Of a DNA stretch of 64,000 nt, positions 17,230 to 27,205 are shown in pieces. Below the pieces are notes generated by a model. The model was not told where the DNA came from. It saw nothing but the letters and a program-made list of their open reading frames with translations, and made no database searches. Position 1 is the first letter of the stretch, and each line of letters begins with the position of its first letter. The translations under genes and the position numbers were made by a program. Source of the stretch: Alphaproteobacteria bacterium (GTDB lineage: Bacteria > Pseudomonadota > Alphaproteobacteria > Rhodobacterales > Rhodobacteraceae); contig JAUIAS010000013.1 of NCBI GenBank assembly GCA_030425395.1, positions 20,239-84,238 on the forward strand, read 5' to 3'.

Positions 17230-18402
17230 TCACACTCTTTCGATGGCGATGGCGGTGCCTTCACCGCCACCAATGCAGATCGCAGCAATCCCGCGTTTCA
17301 ACCCGCGCTTTTCCAGCGCATTGAGCAAGGTCACCATGATCCGGGCACCGGACGCCCCGATCGGATGACCAAGCGCGCAAGCTCCGCCGTTGACGTTAAC
17401 CTTGTCACGCGGCAGGCCCATTTCCTGCATGAAGGCCATTGGAACGACGGCAAAGGCTTCGTTCACTTCCCAAAGATCGACATCGTCCTTGGTCCATCCC
17501 AGCCGATCCAGAAGCTTTTGCGTCGCGGGCACCGGGGCCGTGGTGAACAGGCCGGGGGCCTGTGCGTGGCTGGCATGGCCCATGATGCGCGCGCGCACAT
17601 TGAGACCTTGGGCCTCTGCGGCCTCTTCGGACGCGATCACAAGCGCCGCCGCCCCGTCCGAGATCGATGAAGCGTTGGCCGCCGTTACCGTCCCATCCTT
17701 GCGAAACGCCGGCTTGAGCTGTGGGATCTTGTCCGGGCGGGCTGTCTTGGGCTGTTCATCGGCGTCAAAAACCGTATCGCCCCGACGCCCCTTGACGGTA
17801 ACGGCAGCAATCTCGCCATCAAACGCACCGCTTTCCTGAGCGGCCAGGGCATTGGACAGGGACTTTAGCGCATATTCGTCCTGAGCCTCGCGGGTGAATT
17901 GAAAGGTTTCGGCGCAATCTTCTGCGAAAGTGCCCATAAGGCGGCCCTTGTCATAGGCATCTTCAAGACCATCAAGGAACATATGGTCGATTACCTGTTG
18001 ATGCCCGATACGCGCGCCTTCGCGCATCTTGGGCAGGATGTAAGGCGCGTTGGTCATCGATTCCATGCCGCCCGCGATCATCGTATCGGCATGGCCCAGT
18101 GCGATCTGATCAAAAGCCATCATCGCGGCCTTCATGCCCGAGCCACACATTTTGTTCAGTGTGGTGGCGGGCACCTCCTCGCCCAAACCGCCCGCGAACC
18201 CGGCTTGCCGCGCCGGGGCTTGGCCCTGACCGGCAGGCAGAACACAACCCATCAGGACCTCATCCACGGTGTCCGCCTTGGCATCGGCCAGAGCCGCGCG
18301 GATCGCCGCGCCACCAAGAGTCGACGCATCGACGCCCGAAAACATACCCTGAAAACCACCCATAGGGGTGCGGGCCGCGCCTGCAATCACAACAGATTTC
18401 AT
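17230..18402 (-). CDS. Acetyl-CoA C-acyltransferase (thiolase)
   Basis: A 390-residue thiolase with the three active-site blocks: LNKMCGSGMKAAM (acylated Cys), GGACALGHPIGASGARI (catalytic His) and AAICIGGGEGTAIAI (second Cys). It is cytoplasmic and could condense two acetyl-CoA to acetoacetyl-CoA or cleave 3-ketoacyl-CoA. The start MKSVVIAGAARTPMGGF at 18402 fits the family; the frame is open further upstream across the promoter. No phaB or other polyhydroxyalkanoate gene is adjacent, so biosynthetic versus degradative use stays open. It is divergent from the STAS gene. Confidence 0.88.
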   Translation of the reverse strand: MKSVVIAGAARTPMGGFQGMFSGVDASTLGGAAIRAALADAKADTVDEVLMGCVLPAGQGQAPARQAGFAGGLGEEVPATTLNKMCGSGMKAAMMAFDQIALGHADTMIAGGMESMTNAPYILPKMREGARIGHQQVIDHMFLDGLEDAYDKGRLMGTFAEDCAETFQFTREAQDEYALKSLSNALAAQESGAFDGEIAAVTVKGRRGDTVFDADEQPKTARPDKIPQLKPAFRKDGTVTAANASSISDGAAALVIASEEAAEAQGLNVRARIMGHASHAQAPGLFTTAPVPATQKLLDRLGWTKDDVDLWEVNEAFAVVPMAFMQEMGLPRDKVNVNGGACALGHPIGASGARIMVTLLNALEKRGLKRGIAAICIGGGEGTAIAIERV

Positions 18403-18492
18403 CTTTGAGTCCTCCAAGATGCTACCGAACACGGATTGGTAACGAATGCCGGTTAGCGTTGTCCAAGTTGCCAAATAACTAGGACCAAGCCA

Positions 18493-18831
18493 ATGAGCGT
18501 TGCAACCCAAGATTCCGGCCAAACCCGCATCGTGACGGTGACCGAACCACGCATCGACGCGGCACTGGCCATCCGGTTCAAGGACGACATGCGCACCGCC
18601 ACAAAGGACGCCCCGGAACGTGTTGTTCTGGATCTCGCCGGGGTCGAGTTTGTCGATTCAAGTGGCCTTGGCGCGATTGTCGGATCCATGAAACAACTGG
18701 GTGCCGGTCGAAGGCTTGATCTGGCCGGGTTGACTCCGCTGGTTGAAAAGGTGTTCCGCCTGACGCGAATGGATGCGGTTTTCCGGATATTCCCGTCCGT
18801 AGATGTCGCTATGAACCCGGAGCCAGATTGA
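18493..18831 (+). CDS. STAS-domain anti-sigma factor antagonist
   Basis: A 112-residue single-domain STAS protein. The signature VDSSGLGAIVGSMK (residues 54-67) carries the Ser pair normally phosphorylated by a partner HATPase kinase. Such proteins bind an anti-sigma kinase when unphosphorylated and release its target. The likely partner is encoded 6 bp downstream. No sigma factor or PP2C phosphatase gene is nearby, so the output is unknown. Confidence 0.87.
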   Translation: MSVATQDSGQTRIVTVTEPRIDAALAIRFKDDMRTATKDAPERVVLDLAGVEFVDSSGLGAIVGSMKQLGAGRRLDLAGLTPLVEKVFRLTRMDAVFRIFPSVDVAMNPEPD

Positions 18832-18837
18832 CTGCCC

Positions 18838-19287
18838 ATGCACCGCGCGCCCCAACTTGAACGCAGTTGCACCGCCACATTCGAAGAAGTCAGGCGGGTG
18901 TTGATCGCGCTGGACAGGTTTCTTGACAATCTTGAGGACAGCACCGCACCCGCGGATGATCTGCGGATCGTCGCGGGAGAGGTGCTCAACAACGTTGCTG
19001 AACATGCCTATGATTCCTGCGCCGCAGGCCCAGTACGATTTCGATGCATTTTGCGGCCCAAAGGGTTCCTGTGCCGGGTCGAGGATCAGGGCCGGGCGCT
19101 CGGCGACATGCCCGAAGGCGAAACACCCGACCTGAGCGGCCCTTTACCTGAGGGCGGCTTCGGTTGGTTTCTGATCCACCAGTTGGCACAGGGTGTCCAT
19201 TATCGGCGCCGGGGCGGGCGCAATCAGTTGAACTTTACCATCCCACGCATCGCCGCAGAAATCACCGGTGCCTCAAAAGGGTCTTAA
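18838..19287 (+). CDS. RsbW-like serine kinase / anti-sigma factor (HATPase_c_2)
   Basis: A 149-residue GHKL ATPase. The N-box is GEVLNNVAEHAYDS (residues ~47-60), the G1 box VEDQGRAL, and the G2 box LPEGGFGWFLIHQL. RsbW/SpoIIAB-type proteins phosphorylate a STAS antagonist and sequester a sigma factor or other target. It follows the STAS gene by 6 bp. The usual third and fourth components (sigma factor, PP2C phosphatase) are not encoded in the neighbourhood. Confidence 0.85.
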   Translation: MHRAPQLERSCTATFEEVRRVLIALDRFLDNLEDSTAPADDLRIVAGEVLNNVAEHAYDSCAAGPVRFRCILRPKGFLCRVEDQGRALGDMPEGETPDLSGPLPEGGFGWFLIHQLAQGVHYRRRGGRNQLNFTIPRIAAEITGASKGS

Positions 19288-19471
19288 TCCTTCCGCAATA
19301 GCGCCGAAAATGCACGACATACATGGACTTGTAGCTGCATATGGCTTCACCCGGCGCCGCGTTAAACAGCCCCCACCCAGTGCGCGGCGTCGGGTAAAAT
19401 GCTCCTCCCTTTCCCGATTGGCTTTTGTTTGTGCACCCCATAGGTTTCGCACAATGAAGGGAGTCACAATC

Positions 19472-21049
19472 ATGCGAAATCTGCATTTACCTGGACGATC
19501 ACCCGTTTTGGCTACGAATGGAATGTGTGCCACGTCACATCCGTTGGCTGCACGAGCGGCTGTAGATATTCTGGACAACGGCGGCAATGCCATGGACGCA
19601 GCCATCGCGGGGGCCGTTTTGCTGGGGATTTGCGAACCTCAGATGACCGGAATCGGCGGCGACTGTTTTGTCCTCTGGTCGGAACCGGGCAGCGACACAG
19701 TGAAAGCGATGAACGGGTCCGGACGCGCCCCGGCAGCCGCCACCGCTGCAGCATTGCGCGATAAAGGACACGAAACCGTGCCCCGGTTGGGCGCGGATGC
19801 CGTCACGATACCCGGCGCGATTGACGCATTCTGCACCCTGTCCGAAAAAGTCGGCCGCCTTGGCATCGATCGGGTTCTCGCCCCGGCGATCCACTATGCC
19901 AAAACCGGCGTTCCAGTGGCACCGCGCGTGTCGTTCGATTGGCACACAGATGCCAAGGTTCTGGGGACAAAGGCGCGGGAATTCTACCTGTTGGATGGCA
20001 AGGTTCCGCGCGTCGGCGACGTGTTTGCCCATACCGGACAGGCCGAGGTTCTCAGCCGCATCGCCAAACAGGGGCGCGACGCGTTCTACACTGGCGAGAT
20101 TGCAGAAGACATGGTTGCGGCGCTGCGTGCCGCAGGTGGGGTGCACACGCTGGAAGATTTTGCGGCCACGCAATGCGACGAGGTCGATCCAGTGGGCGGC
20201 ACCTACAAGGGTGTCGAACTGCTTGAGCATCCGCCCAATGGCCAGGGGGCGACCGCACTCTTGTTGCTCAACATCCTGTCATTCTTTGACATTGCGTCGA
20301 TGGATCCTTCGGGGGCCGCGCGCGCCCATATCGAAGCTGAGGCCGCCAAACTGGCCTATGACGCGCGCAACCGGTTCATCGCCGATCCCGACCACACCAC
20401 ACGCCTCGATCATATGCTGAGCATGGAAACGGCGGAAAAGCTGGCCGCATTGATTGATCCGCGTCGGGCGATGGCTTCTGCCGCGCCGCTGACAGAGGCA
20501 GTGCACAAGGACACCATCTATATCACCGTGGTTGATCGGGATCGGATGGCGGTTTCGCTGATCTATTCGATCTTCAGCGGCTTTGGGTCAGGCGTTGCAT
20601 CAGACAGATTCGGCATCCTTTTCCAAAACCGTGGCGCGGGGTTCACCCTGGCTGAAGGGCACCCCAACGAACTGGCCGGGGGCAAGCGCCCGATGCACAC
20701 GATCATTCCTGCAATGATCCGCGAAGGAGGTCGGGTGACCATGCCATTCGGTGTAATGGGCGGCGCATATCAACCCAACGGACATGCCCGGTTCGTGAGC
20801 AATATCCGCGATTTCGGAATGGACCCGCAAACCGCCATCGACGCCCCGAGAGCATTCTCAGACGCGGGCAACATGAAGGTGGAACAAGGCTACTCGGACG
20901 AGGTCCGCGCCAAACTGGCCGACATGGGCCACGACGTTACGGTGCCTGAAACACCGATTGGTGGGGCGCAGTCGATCGTCATTCACGAAAACGGAGTTCT
21001 GGAGGGGGCAAGCGATCCACGCAAGGATGGCTGTGCGCTGGGATACTGA
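19472..21049 (+). CDS. Gamma-glutamyltransferase family protein
   Basis: A 525-residue Ntn-hydrolase. The region HKDTIYITVVDRDRMAVSLIYSIFSGFGSG aligns with the autoprocessing site of gamma-glutamyltranspeptidases, and the Thr of DTIYI is at the nucleophile position. The neighbouring residues are Ile-Tyr rather than the Thr-His of E. coli Ggt, a pattern seen in a bacterial subgroup. ATG 19472 is preceded by AAGGGAG; there is no signal peptide, unlike periplasmic Ggt, so a cytoplasmic acylase-like role is possible. A GC-rich hairpin follows the stop. Confidence 0.85.
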   Translation: MRNLHLPGRSPVLATNGMCATSHPLAARAAVDILDNGGNAMDAAIAGAVLLGICEPQMTGIGGDCFVLWSEPGSDTVKAMNGSGRAPAAATAAALRDKGHETVPRLGADAVTIPGAIDAFCTLSEKVGRLGIDRVLAPAIHYAKTGVPVAPRVSFDWHTDAKVLGTKAREFYLLDGKVPRVGDVFAHTGQAEVLSRIAKQGRDAFYTGEIAEDMVAALRAAGGVHTLEDFAATQCDEVDPVGGTYKGVELLEHPPNGQGATALLLLNILSFFDIASMDPSGAARAHIEAEAAKLAYDARNRFIADPDHTTRLDHMLSMETAEKLAALIDPRRAMASAAPLTEAVHKDTIYITVVDRDRMAVSLIYSIFSGFGSGVASDRFGILFQNRGAGFTLAEGHPNELAGGKRPMHTIIPAMIREGGRVTMPFGVMGGAYQPNGHARFVSNIRDFGMDPQTAIDAPRAFSDAGNMKVEQGYSDEVRAKLADMGHDVTVPETPIGGAQSIVIHENGVLEGASDPRKDGCALGY

Positions 21050-21063
21050 GCCGGAAGGATAGA

Positions 21064-21091
21064 ACGGGGGCTGCGCGACGCGCGGCCCCGT
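21064..21091. terminator. GC-rich hairpin between convergent ggt-like and hspQ genes
   Basis: A stem of about 12 bp (ACGGGG...CCCCGT outer arms, GCGC inner) with a 3-base loop sits 14 bases past the gamma-glutamyltransferase stop and 14 bases from the hspQ stop. There is no clear T-run on either side, so termination may be weak or Rho-assisted. Confidence 0.4.
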
Positions 21092-21105
21092 CACGTTAGT
21101 GGAAT

Positions 21106-21432
21106 TCAGTTCATCTGGAAATGAAGCGGATAGGTGCCGTCAGAGAACGGCCCGAACATCTCGGGTATGTCTGGGTGGTCCACCGGTTCACCAGAGTAGT
21201 CCGCAATCAGGTTCTGTTCGGAAACGTAAGCCACATAATAGCTCTGATCGTTTTCCGCCAGAAGATGATAATACGGTTGCTCCTTGCTCGGCCGACTTTC
21301 CTCGGGGATGGCCTGATACCATTCCTCGGTGTTGGCGAACTTAGGATCAACGTCAAACACCACGCCGCGAAACGGGTGCTTGCGGTGACGGACCACTTGT
21401 CCGAGGTGATATTTTGCTCTTGTCGTAATCAT
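21106..21432 (-). CDS. hspQ: Heat shock protein HspQ (hemimethylated-DNA-binding YccV-like)
   Basis: A 108-residue single-domain protein beginning MITTRAKYHLGQVVRHRKHPFRGVVFDVDPKF, a diagnostic HspQ N-terminus; the rest (YYHLLAENDQSYYVAYVSEQNLI) also fits. In enterobacteria HspQ is an adaptor and substrate of Lon protease and binds hemimethylated oriC DNA. The frame is open to 21486 with several in-frame starts; 21432 was chosen because homologues begin near the TRAKYHLG motif. Confidence 0.85.
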   Translation of the reverse strand: MITTRAKYHLGQVVRHRKHPFRGVVFDVDPKFANTEEWYQAIPEESRPSKEQPYYHLLAENDQSYYVAYVSEQNLIADYSGEPVDHPDIPEMFGPFSDGTYPLHFQMN

Positions 21433-21485
21433 AACAGCCATGCCCATGTCTTTGGTTACTAGCAAATCTTTCGTATACTTGTCCA

Positions 21486-21596
21486 ATGACGACGGGACAT
21501 TTGATGGAAACAGTCTGTGAACTCAATCCCTACAGTCCGAAAGAACGCGTTCTGCCGCCTCGTTTCCCGGAATATTTGGAATGTGATTTTGTTTGA
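21486..21596 (+). CDS. Candidate small ORF of 36 residues, unrecognised
   Basis: ATG at 21486 opens a 36-codon frame ending with TGA at 21596. A second in-frame ATG at 21504 gives 30 residues starting METVCELNPYSP. The peptide is hydrophilic, proline-rich (SPKERVLPPRFPEYLE) and has two Cys, with no signal peptide. A GGGA ribosome-like site lies 8 bases before the second ATG. It fills the gap between hspQ and the lipoprotein gene. I do not recognise it, and it may be non-coding leader sequence. Confidence 0.3.
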   Translation: MTTGHLMETVCELNPYSPKERVLPPRFPEYLECDFV

Positions 21597-21655
21597 CCGC
21601 GAAATAATGTATGATCGGCGGATAATCGCACGGACAACGGCGAGCAGTGAGGCAG

Positions 21656-22240
21656 ATGAGCAGAGTTTTTTTCGCACTGGCGGCGCTGGTGTTCTTGGCC
21701 GCGTGTGGCGGCGGCAAGTATAATTCGGCACCGCGCAATCTCGATAATGCGTGCAGTATCCTGAAACAGCGGCCGCAATACGCGCGCGCCTTCCGCGCGA
21801 CGGAACGACGTTGGGGCGTTCCCACGCATGTTCAGATGGCCACGATCTATCAGGAGAGCAAGTTCGTCTCTCGGGCCCGCACGCCATATCGGTTTGCGCT
21901 CGGCATCATTCCCATGGGCCGCCAATCAAGCGCCTATGGGTATGCGCAGGCGCTGGACGGCACATGGGATGACTACCGCAAATCGACGGGGCGCTGGGCG
22001 GCGCGGCGCGACCGGATCAAGGACGCATCAGATTTCATGGGCTGGTATATGAACCAATCCAACAAGCGCAACGGCATCTCACTTCGTGATGCGCGTAATC
22101 AATACCTTGCCTACCACGAGGGTCAGACCGGGTATCGCCGTGGAACGCATAACCGCAAAAGCTGGCTCTTGCGCATCGCGGGCGAGGTCGAGGCGCGATC
22201 CTTTATGTATCAGGGGCAATTGGCACGGTGTCGGCGGTAA
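21656..22240 (+). CDS. Lytic-transglycosylase-like (SLT) outer-membrane lipoprotein
   Basis: A 194-residue protein with a lipoprotein signal peptide: MSRVFFALAALVFLAAC, lipobox LAAC with Cys17. The mature part contains VQMATIYQESKFVSRARTP, which resembles the Glu-Ser motif of SLT domains, then YGYAQALDGTWDDYR and YLAYHEGQTGYRRGTH. It probably acts on peptidoglycan from the membrane. An in-frame GTG 9 bases upstream (21647) is an alternative start. The stop abuts the convergent lolA stop with no gap. Confidence 0.72.
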   Translation: MSRVFFALAALVFLAACGGGKYNSAPRNLDNACSILKQRPQYARAFRATERRWGVPTHVQMATIYQESKFVSRARTPYRFALGIIPMGRQSSAYGYAQALDGTWDDYRKSTGRWAARRDRIKDASDFMGWYMNQSNKRNGISLRDARNQYLAYHEGQTGYRRGTHNRKSWLLRIAGEVEARSFMYQGQLARCRR

Positions 22241-22837
22241 TCACCGGTCCGTGGTTTCACCGACAATCTCCGGGCTGAACAACAGATCGCTTAGCGTGTC
22301 CGTCGGCGCGAGGCCCTCCAGAACCACGGTTGTCTGACCACCATAGGAATCAGTGATTACCCATTGGGCAAGCCGCACCGGATCGGGCAGAAATATCAGG
22401 TCGATCCGGCCCGCATCAGCGTTGTCTGGGTCTTGTGCCGTCAGGATCGTTGCCGTGTCATCCCCCCGGTGCCCAACAACCATGTCTTGCTGTTCCAGGT
22501 CGATTTCCGAGGCCAGAATGACAGACAAAGGCGTGCGGTTCAGCGGATAGGTTTCGGGCGGCTGGTTGGATTTCGGATCAAAGATCACCACCGCCCCGCC
22601 GCCAGCCACAACAACCGCGGCATTCGGCGGATCATATTCAAACCGCGCCTGACCGGGCCGCTGAATATAAAGCGTCCCCTTGGACACAACGCCATCGTCG
22701 CTGAACTGGGAAAAGCGACTGATCGCGGTGTCAATGCCATTCAGATATTGCGAAAGCTGTGGCAGGGACAGCATGTCCGCCCGCGCCGGGAGGGCTAGGG
22801 TCAGACTGGCGATAGCGAGGGCGATTACGTTTTTCAT
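22241..22837 (-). CDS. lolA: Outer-membrane lipoprotein carrier protein LolA
   Basis: A 198-residue periplasmic chaperone. A cleavable signal peptide (MKNVIALAIASLTLALPARA) precedes the LolA fold, with RFEYDPPNAAVVVAGGGAVVIFDPKSNQPPETYPLNRTPLSVILA typical of the family. LolA takes lipoproteins from LolCDE in the inner membrane to the outer membrane. It is 71 bp downstream of ftsK, a very common alphaproteobacterial arrangement. ATG 22837 was chosen for the signal peptide; the frame is open upstream. Confidence 0.9.
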   Translation of the reverse strand: MKNVIALAIASLTLALPARADMLSLPQLSQYLNGIDTAISRFSQFSDDGVVSKGTLYIQRPGQARFEYDPPNAAVVVAGGGAVVIFDPKSNQPPETYPLNRTPLSVILASEIDLEQQDMVVGHRGDDTATILTAQDPDNADAGRIDLIFLPDPVRLAQWVITDSYGGQTTVVLEGLAPTDTLSDLLFSPEIVGETTDR

Positions 22838-22908
22838 ACCCCTCAGATACGGTCGCCCTCCCCTGACACCAAGGGGCAAAGCATCACGTTCCCGCGATGT
22901 TACCCGGA

Positions 22909-25890
22909 TCATTCCTGTTCGGGCACAAGGATCTCACGTTTGCCGACATGATTGGCCGGCGAGACCAACCCCTGGTCCTCCATTTGCTCAACAAGACGGG
23001 CCGCCTTGTTATAGCCGATAGCGAGCTTGCGCTGAATATAGGAAGTCGAGCATTTGCGATCTTTGATCACGATGGCGACAGCCTGATCATAAAGGGCGTC
23101 TTCGCCGTCAGTGTTACCACCCAGACCAAGAACGAGATCTATATCTGCCTCCTTCTCTTCGTCCGGTCCCTCAAGAACGCTACCCATGTAATCCGGAGGG
23201 CCAAAAGCCTTGAGATGGTTGACGATCTCTTCGACTTCTTCATCGCTCACGAACGGCCCATGACAACGGGTGATCTTGGCCCCGCCCGCCATGTAGAGCA
23301 TATCGCCCATGCCCAGAAGTTGTTCGGCCCCCATTTCCCCAAGGATGGTGCGGCTGTCGATCTTGGAGGTGACCTGAAACGAAATCCGGGTCGGGAAGTT
23401 GGCCTTGATCGTGCCAGTGATCACATCGACCGAAGGCCGCTGTGTTGCCATGATCAGGTGAATGCCCGAAGCCCGTGCCATCTGGGCAAGACGCTGAATG
23501 CAGGCTTCAATCTCCTTGCCTGCAACCATCATCAAATCGGCCATCTCGTCCACGATCACCACGATATACGGCAGGGTGACGGGCTGGATTTCCTCAGTTT
23601 CGAACACCGGTTCCCCGGTGTCGTCGTCAAAACCGGTCTGCACAGTGCGCGAGAACATTTCACCCTTGGCCAAGGCTTCGCGCACGCGACCGTTGTAACC
23701 TTCAATGTTGCGCACGCCCATCTTGGACATTTTGCGGTAGCGATCTTCCATTTCGCCCACCACCCATTTCAGAGCAACGACAGCCTTTTTCGGGTCGGTG
23801 ACAACAGGCGACAGGAGGTGAGGAATACCGTCATAAACGCTGAGTTCCAGCATCTTCGGATCTATCATGATCAACCGGCATTCGTCTGGCGTCAGACGAT
23901 ACAGCAAGGACAGGATCATGGTGTTGATCGCGACGGATTTGCCGGACCCGGTTGTCCCTGCAATCAAAAGGTGGGGCATCTTGGCCAGATTTGCGACAAT
24001 CGAATCGCCGCCAATATCCTTGCCCAAGGCCAACGGCAGGCGCATATTGCTGTCACCGAAATCCCGGCTGGCCAGAATTTCGCGCAGCACCACCTTTTCA
24101 CGGTTTTCATTTGGCAGTTCGATGCCGATCACCGACCGTCCGGGAACTGTGCTGACACGGGCCGACAGAGCAGACATGGACCGCGCGATATCATCCGCCA
24201 GACCGATAACCCGGCTGGCCTTGAGACCTGGCGCAGGTTCCAGTTCATACATCGTGACCACGGGGCCGGGGCGGACGCTCACGATTTCACCCTTTACGCC
24301 GTAATCATCCAGAACGTTTTCCAGCATCCGCGCGTTTTCTTCCAATGCTTCATCGCTCAGATGATGGCGTTGAATGTCTGCGGGATTGGCCAGCAGGCTC
24401 AGCGGGGGCAGTTCGTATTCAGCGGCATGATCTTCAAAGGCCAGCGCCGGTTGCGCTTCTTGTTGCGCGCGGCGAGACGGTGCCGGTGCTTTGCGGGCAG
24501 GGTTCTGGACAACCTTGCGGCTTTGAAAGACCGGGATGCTTGGTGCAGTGTCCGGTTCAGCCAGCGGCAGGGCCGCTTCGGGTTCCGGCGGGATATCGGA
24601 CGCGGGCAGGGTCTCGGGTTCGAATTCATCGAACAAAGGATCGTCATCCACCATGACATAGGGGGCCGCGTCATCGCGCGGCGTTACGCCCTGCACCTGT
24701 TGAACCGGGGAAAAGCCGGGCTGCTGTGCGGCCATTGCAGCGGTCAACGGTGGTTCGGGTGGCAATCCATTGGCCGGGGCAATGATCAACGGGTCGGGAC
24801 CACGCCCACGTCCTTTGGTCAGGGGCCGCTCCGCGATTTCAGCCTCAGTCGGCTCAATCGCCGACCGATGACCACGCTGGCGTATCGCATTGACGATCTT
24901 GGAGCGGATACGGTCATCCCCGGGCATGCCTTCGATGTCGGGTGCCGGGGCATAATCCACCATCTCCGGCTCGGGCATTGGTTCTGGCCGCCGGATCAAC
25001 GCACCAAGGAAACCCGGTTTCGTTGGCGCTGGAGCTGGATTTGGTTCCGTAACCGGGGTTCGGGTTTGCGCGCGTTCGACAGACGGCGAAGCAGGGTGAC
25101 CAGCCGCTGCCAAGGGCTGCGCCGCCGCAGGCGCGGCGTGCATCGGGGGTTCTCCTGTTACGGGAGGGGAACGGCGTTCGGCGCGGGCTTGTTTCTGGCG
25201 GGCATGAAGAGATTGGGCCGTAGCCACGGCACCAGACGCGCCACGCCCCAACAAGGCCATCAGCCCCACGTAAATCATCACGATCCCAAGGTAGGCAAAC
25301 CGGAAAGCGGCTGCCAGTTCGCGCCGAGAGCTACCCACAACGAACAGGATCATCACCACGGTCGCGATTCCGGCGACCAACGACAACACCCGAACGGCAA
25401 AATGCGTGGCCACAGGCAAACCCGTCAACAGCGCCCCGACGACCGTATCGCCGAACAACCCGCCGAGCCCAAAGCTGTGCACCTGCCGCCAGGACGCATC
25501 CGGCACCACGGTGGCGGCGTAAACAGAAGCCAGCGCCACCGCGATGGGAAAGAACACCAAACGCGCGACCGCGCTTTCTTCGCCACGATGCAAGACAAAG
25601 CGCAGGCCCCAAGCCAGGAACGTCAACGCTATGACCCAGCTTCCTTTGCCCACAACCATGAACAATAGCGCAGAAACTGATGCGCCCATCCGCCCCAGCC
25701 AGTTGTTGACCGGCGCGTCGGTGGACACCATCCAGTTGGGGTCATCCGGTGTATAGGACAAGAACATTGCCAAAGCTGCAAAGCCAAGGCCAATCAGACA
25801 CATGCCCAGCAGTTCCTTGCCACGTCGTTCGATCGCGGCCTGCATATTGCTGTCCAACAAGGGGTTCCTGCTCCGTGTCTGGTAAGCCAT
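22909..25890 (-). CDS. ftsK: DNA translocase FtsK
   Basis: A 993-residue protein with four N-terminal membrane segments (residues ~25-210), a Pro/Glu/Ala-rich linker (~230-500) and a C-terminal RecA-like motor. The Walker A motif [13 protein letters not shown] is near residue 648, Walker [13 protein letters not shown] near 780, and the gamma winged-helix domain ([25 protein letters not shown]) is at the end. It pumps chromosome dimers and termini through the division septum and activates XerCD at dif through KOPS recognition. It lies between an aminotransferase (15 bp upstream) and lolA. Confidence 0.95.
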   Translation of the reverse strand: MAYQTRSRNPLLDSNMQAAIERRGKELLGMCLIGLGFAALAMFLSYTPDDPNWMVSTDAPVNNWLGRMGASVSALLFMVVGKGSWVIALTFLAWGLRFVLHRGEESAVARLVFFPIAVALASVYAATVVPDASWRQVHSFGLGGLFGDTVVGALLTGLPVATHFAVRVLSLVAGIATVVMILFVVGSSRRELAAAFRFAYLGIVMIYVGLMALLGRGASGAVATAQSLHARQKQARAERRSPPVTGEPPMHAAPAAAQPLAAAGHPASPSVERAQTRTPVTEPNPAPAPTKPGFLGALIRRPEPMPEPEMVDYAPAPDIEGMPGDDRIRSKIVNAIRQRGHRSAIEPTEAEIAERPLTKGRGRGPDPLIIAPANGLPPEPPLTAAMAAQQPGFSPVQQVQGVTPRDDAAPYVMVDDDPLFDEFEPETLPASDIPPEPEAALPLAEPDTAPSIPVFQSRKVVQNPARKAPAPSRRAQQEAQPALAFEDHAAEYELPPLSLLANPADIQRHHLSDEALEENARMLENVLDDYGVKGEIVSVRPGPVVTMYELEPAPGLKASRVIGLADDIARSMSALSARVSTVPGRSVIGIELPNENREKVVLREILASRDFGDSNMRLPLALGKDIGGDSIVANLAKMPHLLIAGTTGSGKSVAINTMILSLLYRLTPDECRLIMIDPKMLELSVYDGIPHLLSPVVTDPKKAVVALKWVVGEMEDRYRKMSKMGVRNIEGYNGRVREALAKGEMFSRTVQTGFDDDTGEPVFETEEIQPVTLPYIVVIVDEMADLMMVAGKEIEACIQRLAQMARASGIHLIMATQRPSVDVITGTIKANFPTRISFQVTSKIDSRTILGEMGAEQLLGMGDMLYMAGGAKITRCHGPFVSDEEVEEIVNHLKAFGPPDYMGSVLEGPDEEKEADIDLVLGLGGNTDGEDALYDQAVAIVIKDRKCSTSYIQRKLAIGYNKAARLVEQMEDQGLVSPANHVGKREILVPEQE

Positions 25891-25905
25891 TTCCGTCCCT
25901 CGGTC

Positions 25906-27087
25906 TTATTTGTAAAGACAGTCGCGCAACTGGATCAGTCCGCGCTCTGTCTCGTTTCTGGGGGCGACAAGGGCCACCCGAATATATCCGCGACCGGGGT
26001 TCTGACCCCCGACATCACGTGCAAGATACGCACCCGGCAACACTCGAACCCCGGTTTCGCGCCAGAGTTTGAGCGCAGCCTGTTCCCCATCCTCGACCGG
26101 CAGCCAAAGGAAGAAACCCGCTTCGGGCCCGACGTATCCGGAAGTATTCGCGAAGACCGCGTCCGCCACCGCATATTTTTCACGATAAAGACGGCGGTTT
26201 TCGGTCACGTGTTCCTCATCCGCCCATACCTCGGCGGCCGCGGCCTGAAGCGGTCCGGGCAGTGGGGCACCGGAATAGGCGCGCAACTGTTTGATCCGGG
26301 CGATACATTCCGGCCCACCCGCGACAAAACCTGATCGCATACCCGGCAAGTTCGACCGTTTCGACAGCGAATGAAAGATTACCACCCTTTCAGGATCGGC
26401 CCCGATATCCTGTGCCACCTGCAACGCCCCCGGCGGAGGTGTGTCGCGATAAATCTCGGAATAACACTCATCCGCGAATATCCGAAAATCGTGCTTTTCC
26501 GCCAACGCCAAAAGCCCGCGCCAATACTCACGGCTCGCGACGGCACCCTGGGGATTGGCCGGCGAACAAATATACACAATCGCCGTTCGGTCCAGAATAT
26601 CCGAAGGCAGTGCGGCATAGTCTGGCAAATGCCCGGTGTCCCCGGTCGCAGGAACAAAGATCGGTTCGGCGCTCACCGACATCGCCGCAATCATGTAGAC
26701 CTGATAAAACGGGTTCGGCATCAGGATAACCGGTGTTTGCCCATTCTTGACCTCAGGGCAGAGCGCCATAGCCGCGTTATACAGCCCTTCGCGTGTGCCA
26801 TTGAGCGCCATGACCTGCCGATCCGCATTCAGCGCCACACCATAACGGCGACTGACCCAACCACAGATCGCACGGCGCAACGGTTCGGACCCATCGTTCG
26901 CCGGATAACTGTTCAGGCTTTCCATGTTCCGCATAACCGCGTCGCGAACCCAATCCGGAAAGGCATGTTTGGGTTCACCGATGGTCATGTGCACGACCTC
27001 GCCCCCCGGTTCATGCACGTCGAGAAGTGCGCGCAAACGCGGAAATGCATAGGCCGGAAGGTTCGAAAACCGTTCGGGAAAATTCAT
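25906..27087 (-). CDS. Class I/II aminotransferase (DapC-like)
   Basis: A 393-residue fold-type I PLP enzyme. The cofactor lysine is in HSLSKRSNLPGMRSGF (near residue 240), with the N-terminal substrate motif MTIGEPKHAFPDWV and the Arg motif GYIRVAL near the end. The sequence resembles succinyldiaminopimelate aminotransferases (DapC) of lysine and peptidoglycan synthesis, but substrate assignment within class I/II is unsafe. ATG 27087 gives the normal N-terminus MNFPERFSNLPAYAFPRL. It is 15 bp upstream of ftsK and 118 bp downstream of the amidase. Confidence 0.82.
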   Translation of the reverse strand: MNFPERFSNLPAYAFPRLRALLDVHEPGGEVVHMTIGEPKHAFPDWVRDAVMRNMESLNSYPANDGSEPLRRAICGWVSRRYGVALNADRQVMALNGTREGLYNAAMALCPEVKNGQTPVILMPNPFYQVYMIAAMSVSAEPIFVPATGDTGHLPDYAALPSDILDRTAIVYICSPANPQGAVASREYWRGLLALAEKHDFRIFADECYSEIYRDTPPPGALQVAQDIGADPERVVIFHSLSKRSNLPGMRSGFVAGGPECIARIKQLRAYSGAPLPGPLQAAAAEVWADEEHVTENRRLYREKYAVADAVFANTSGYVGPEAGFFLWLPVEDGEQAALKLWRETGVRVLPGAYLARDVGGQNPGRGYIRVALVAPRNETERGLIQLRDCLYK

Positions 27088-27205
27088 CACTGCTGCCTCG
27101 AATGCAGGATCGTTATCGCCCTGCTTTCGAAACAAAATACATGGCCGGGGCACATGCGTCCAGCGAAACAGTGGCCCAAGCGCATGACGAAGGGGCCTGT
27201 GGCTT

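Noticed and set aside
21593..21615. TTGACC and TATGAT as a sigma-70 promoter for the SLT lipoprotein
   Set aside because: The spacer is only 11 bases, far from the 16-18 needed.
22897..25668. A 923-codon open frame on the plus strand opposite ftsK
   Set aside because: ftsK on the minus strand has all motor motifs; the antisense frame is rich in His, Arg and Gln without any family motif, as expected for the complement of a high-GC gene.
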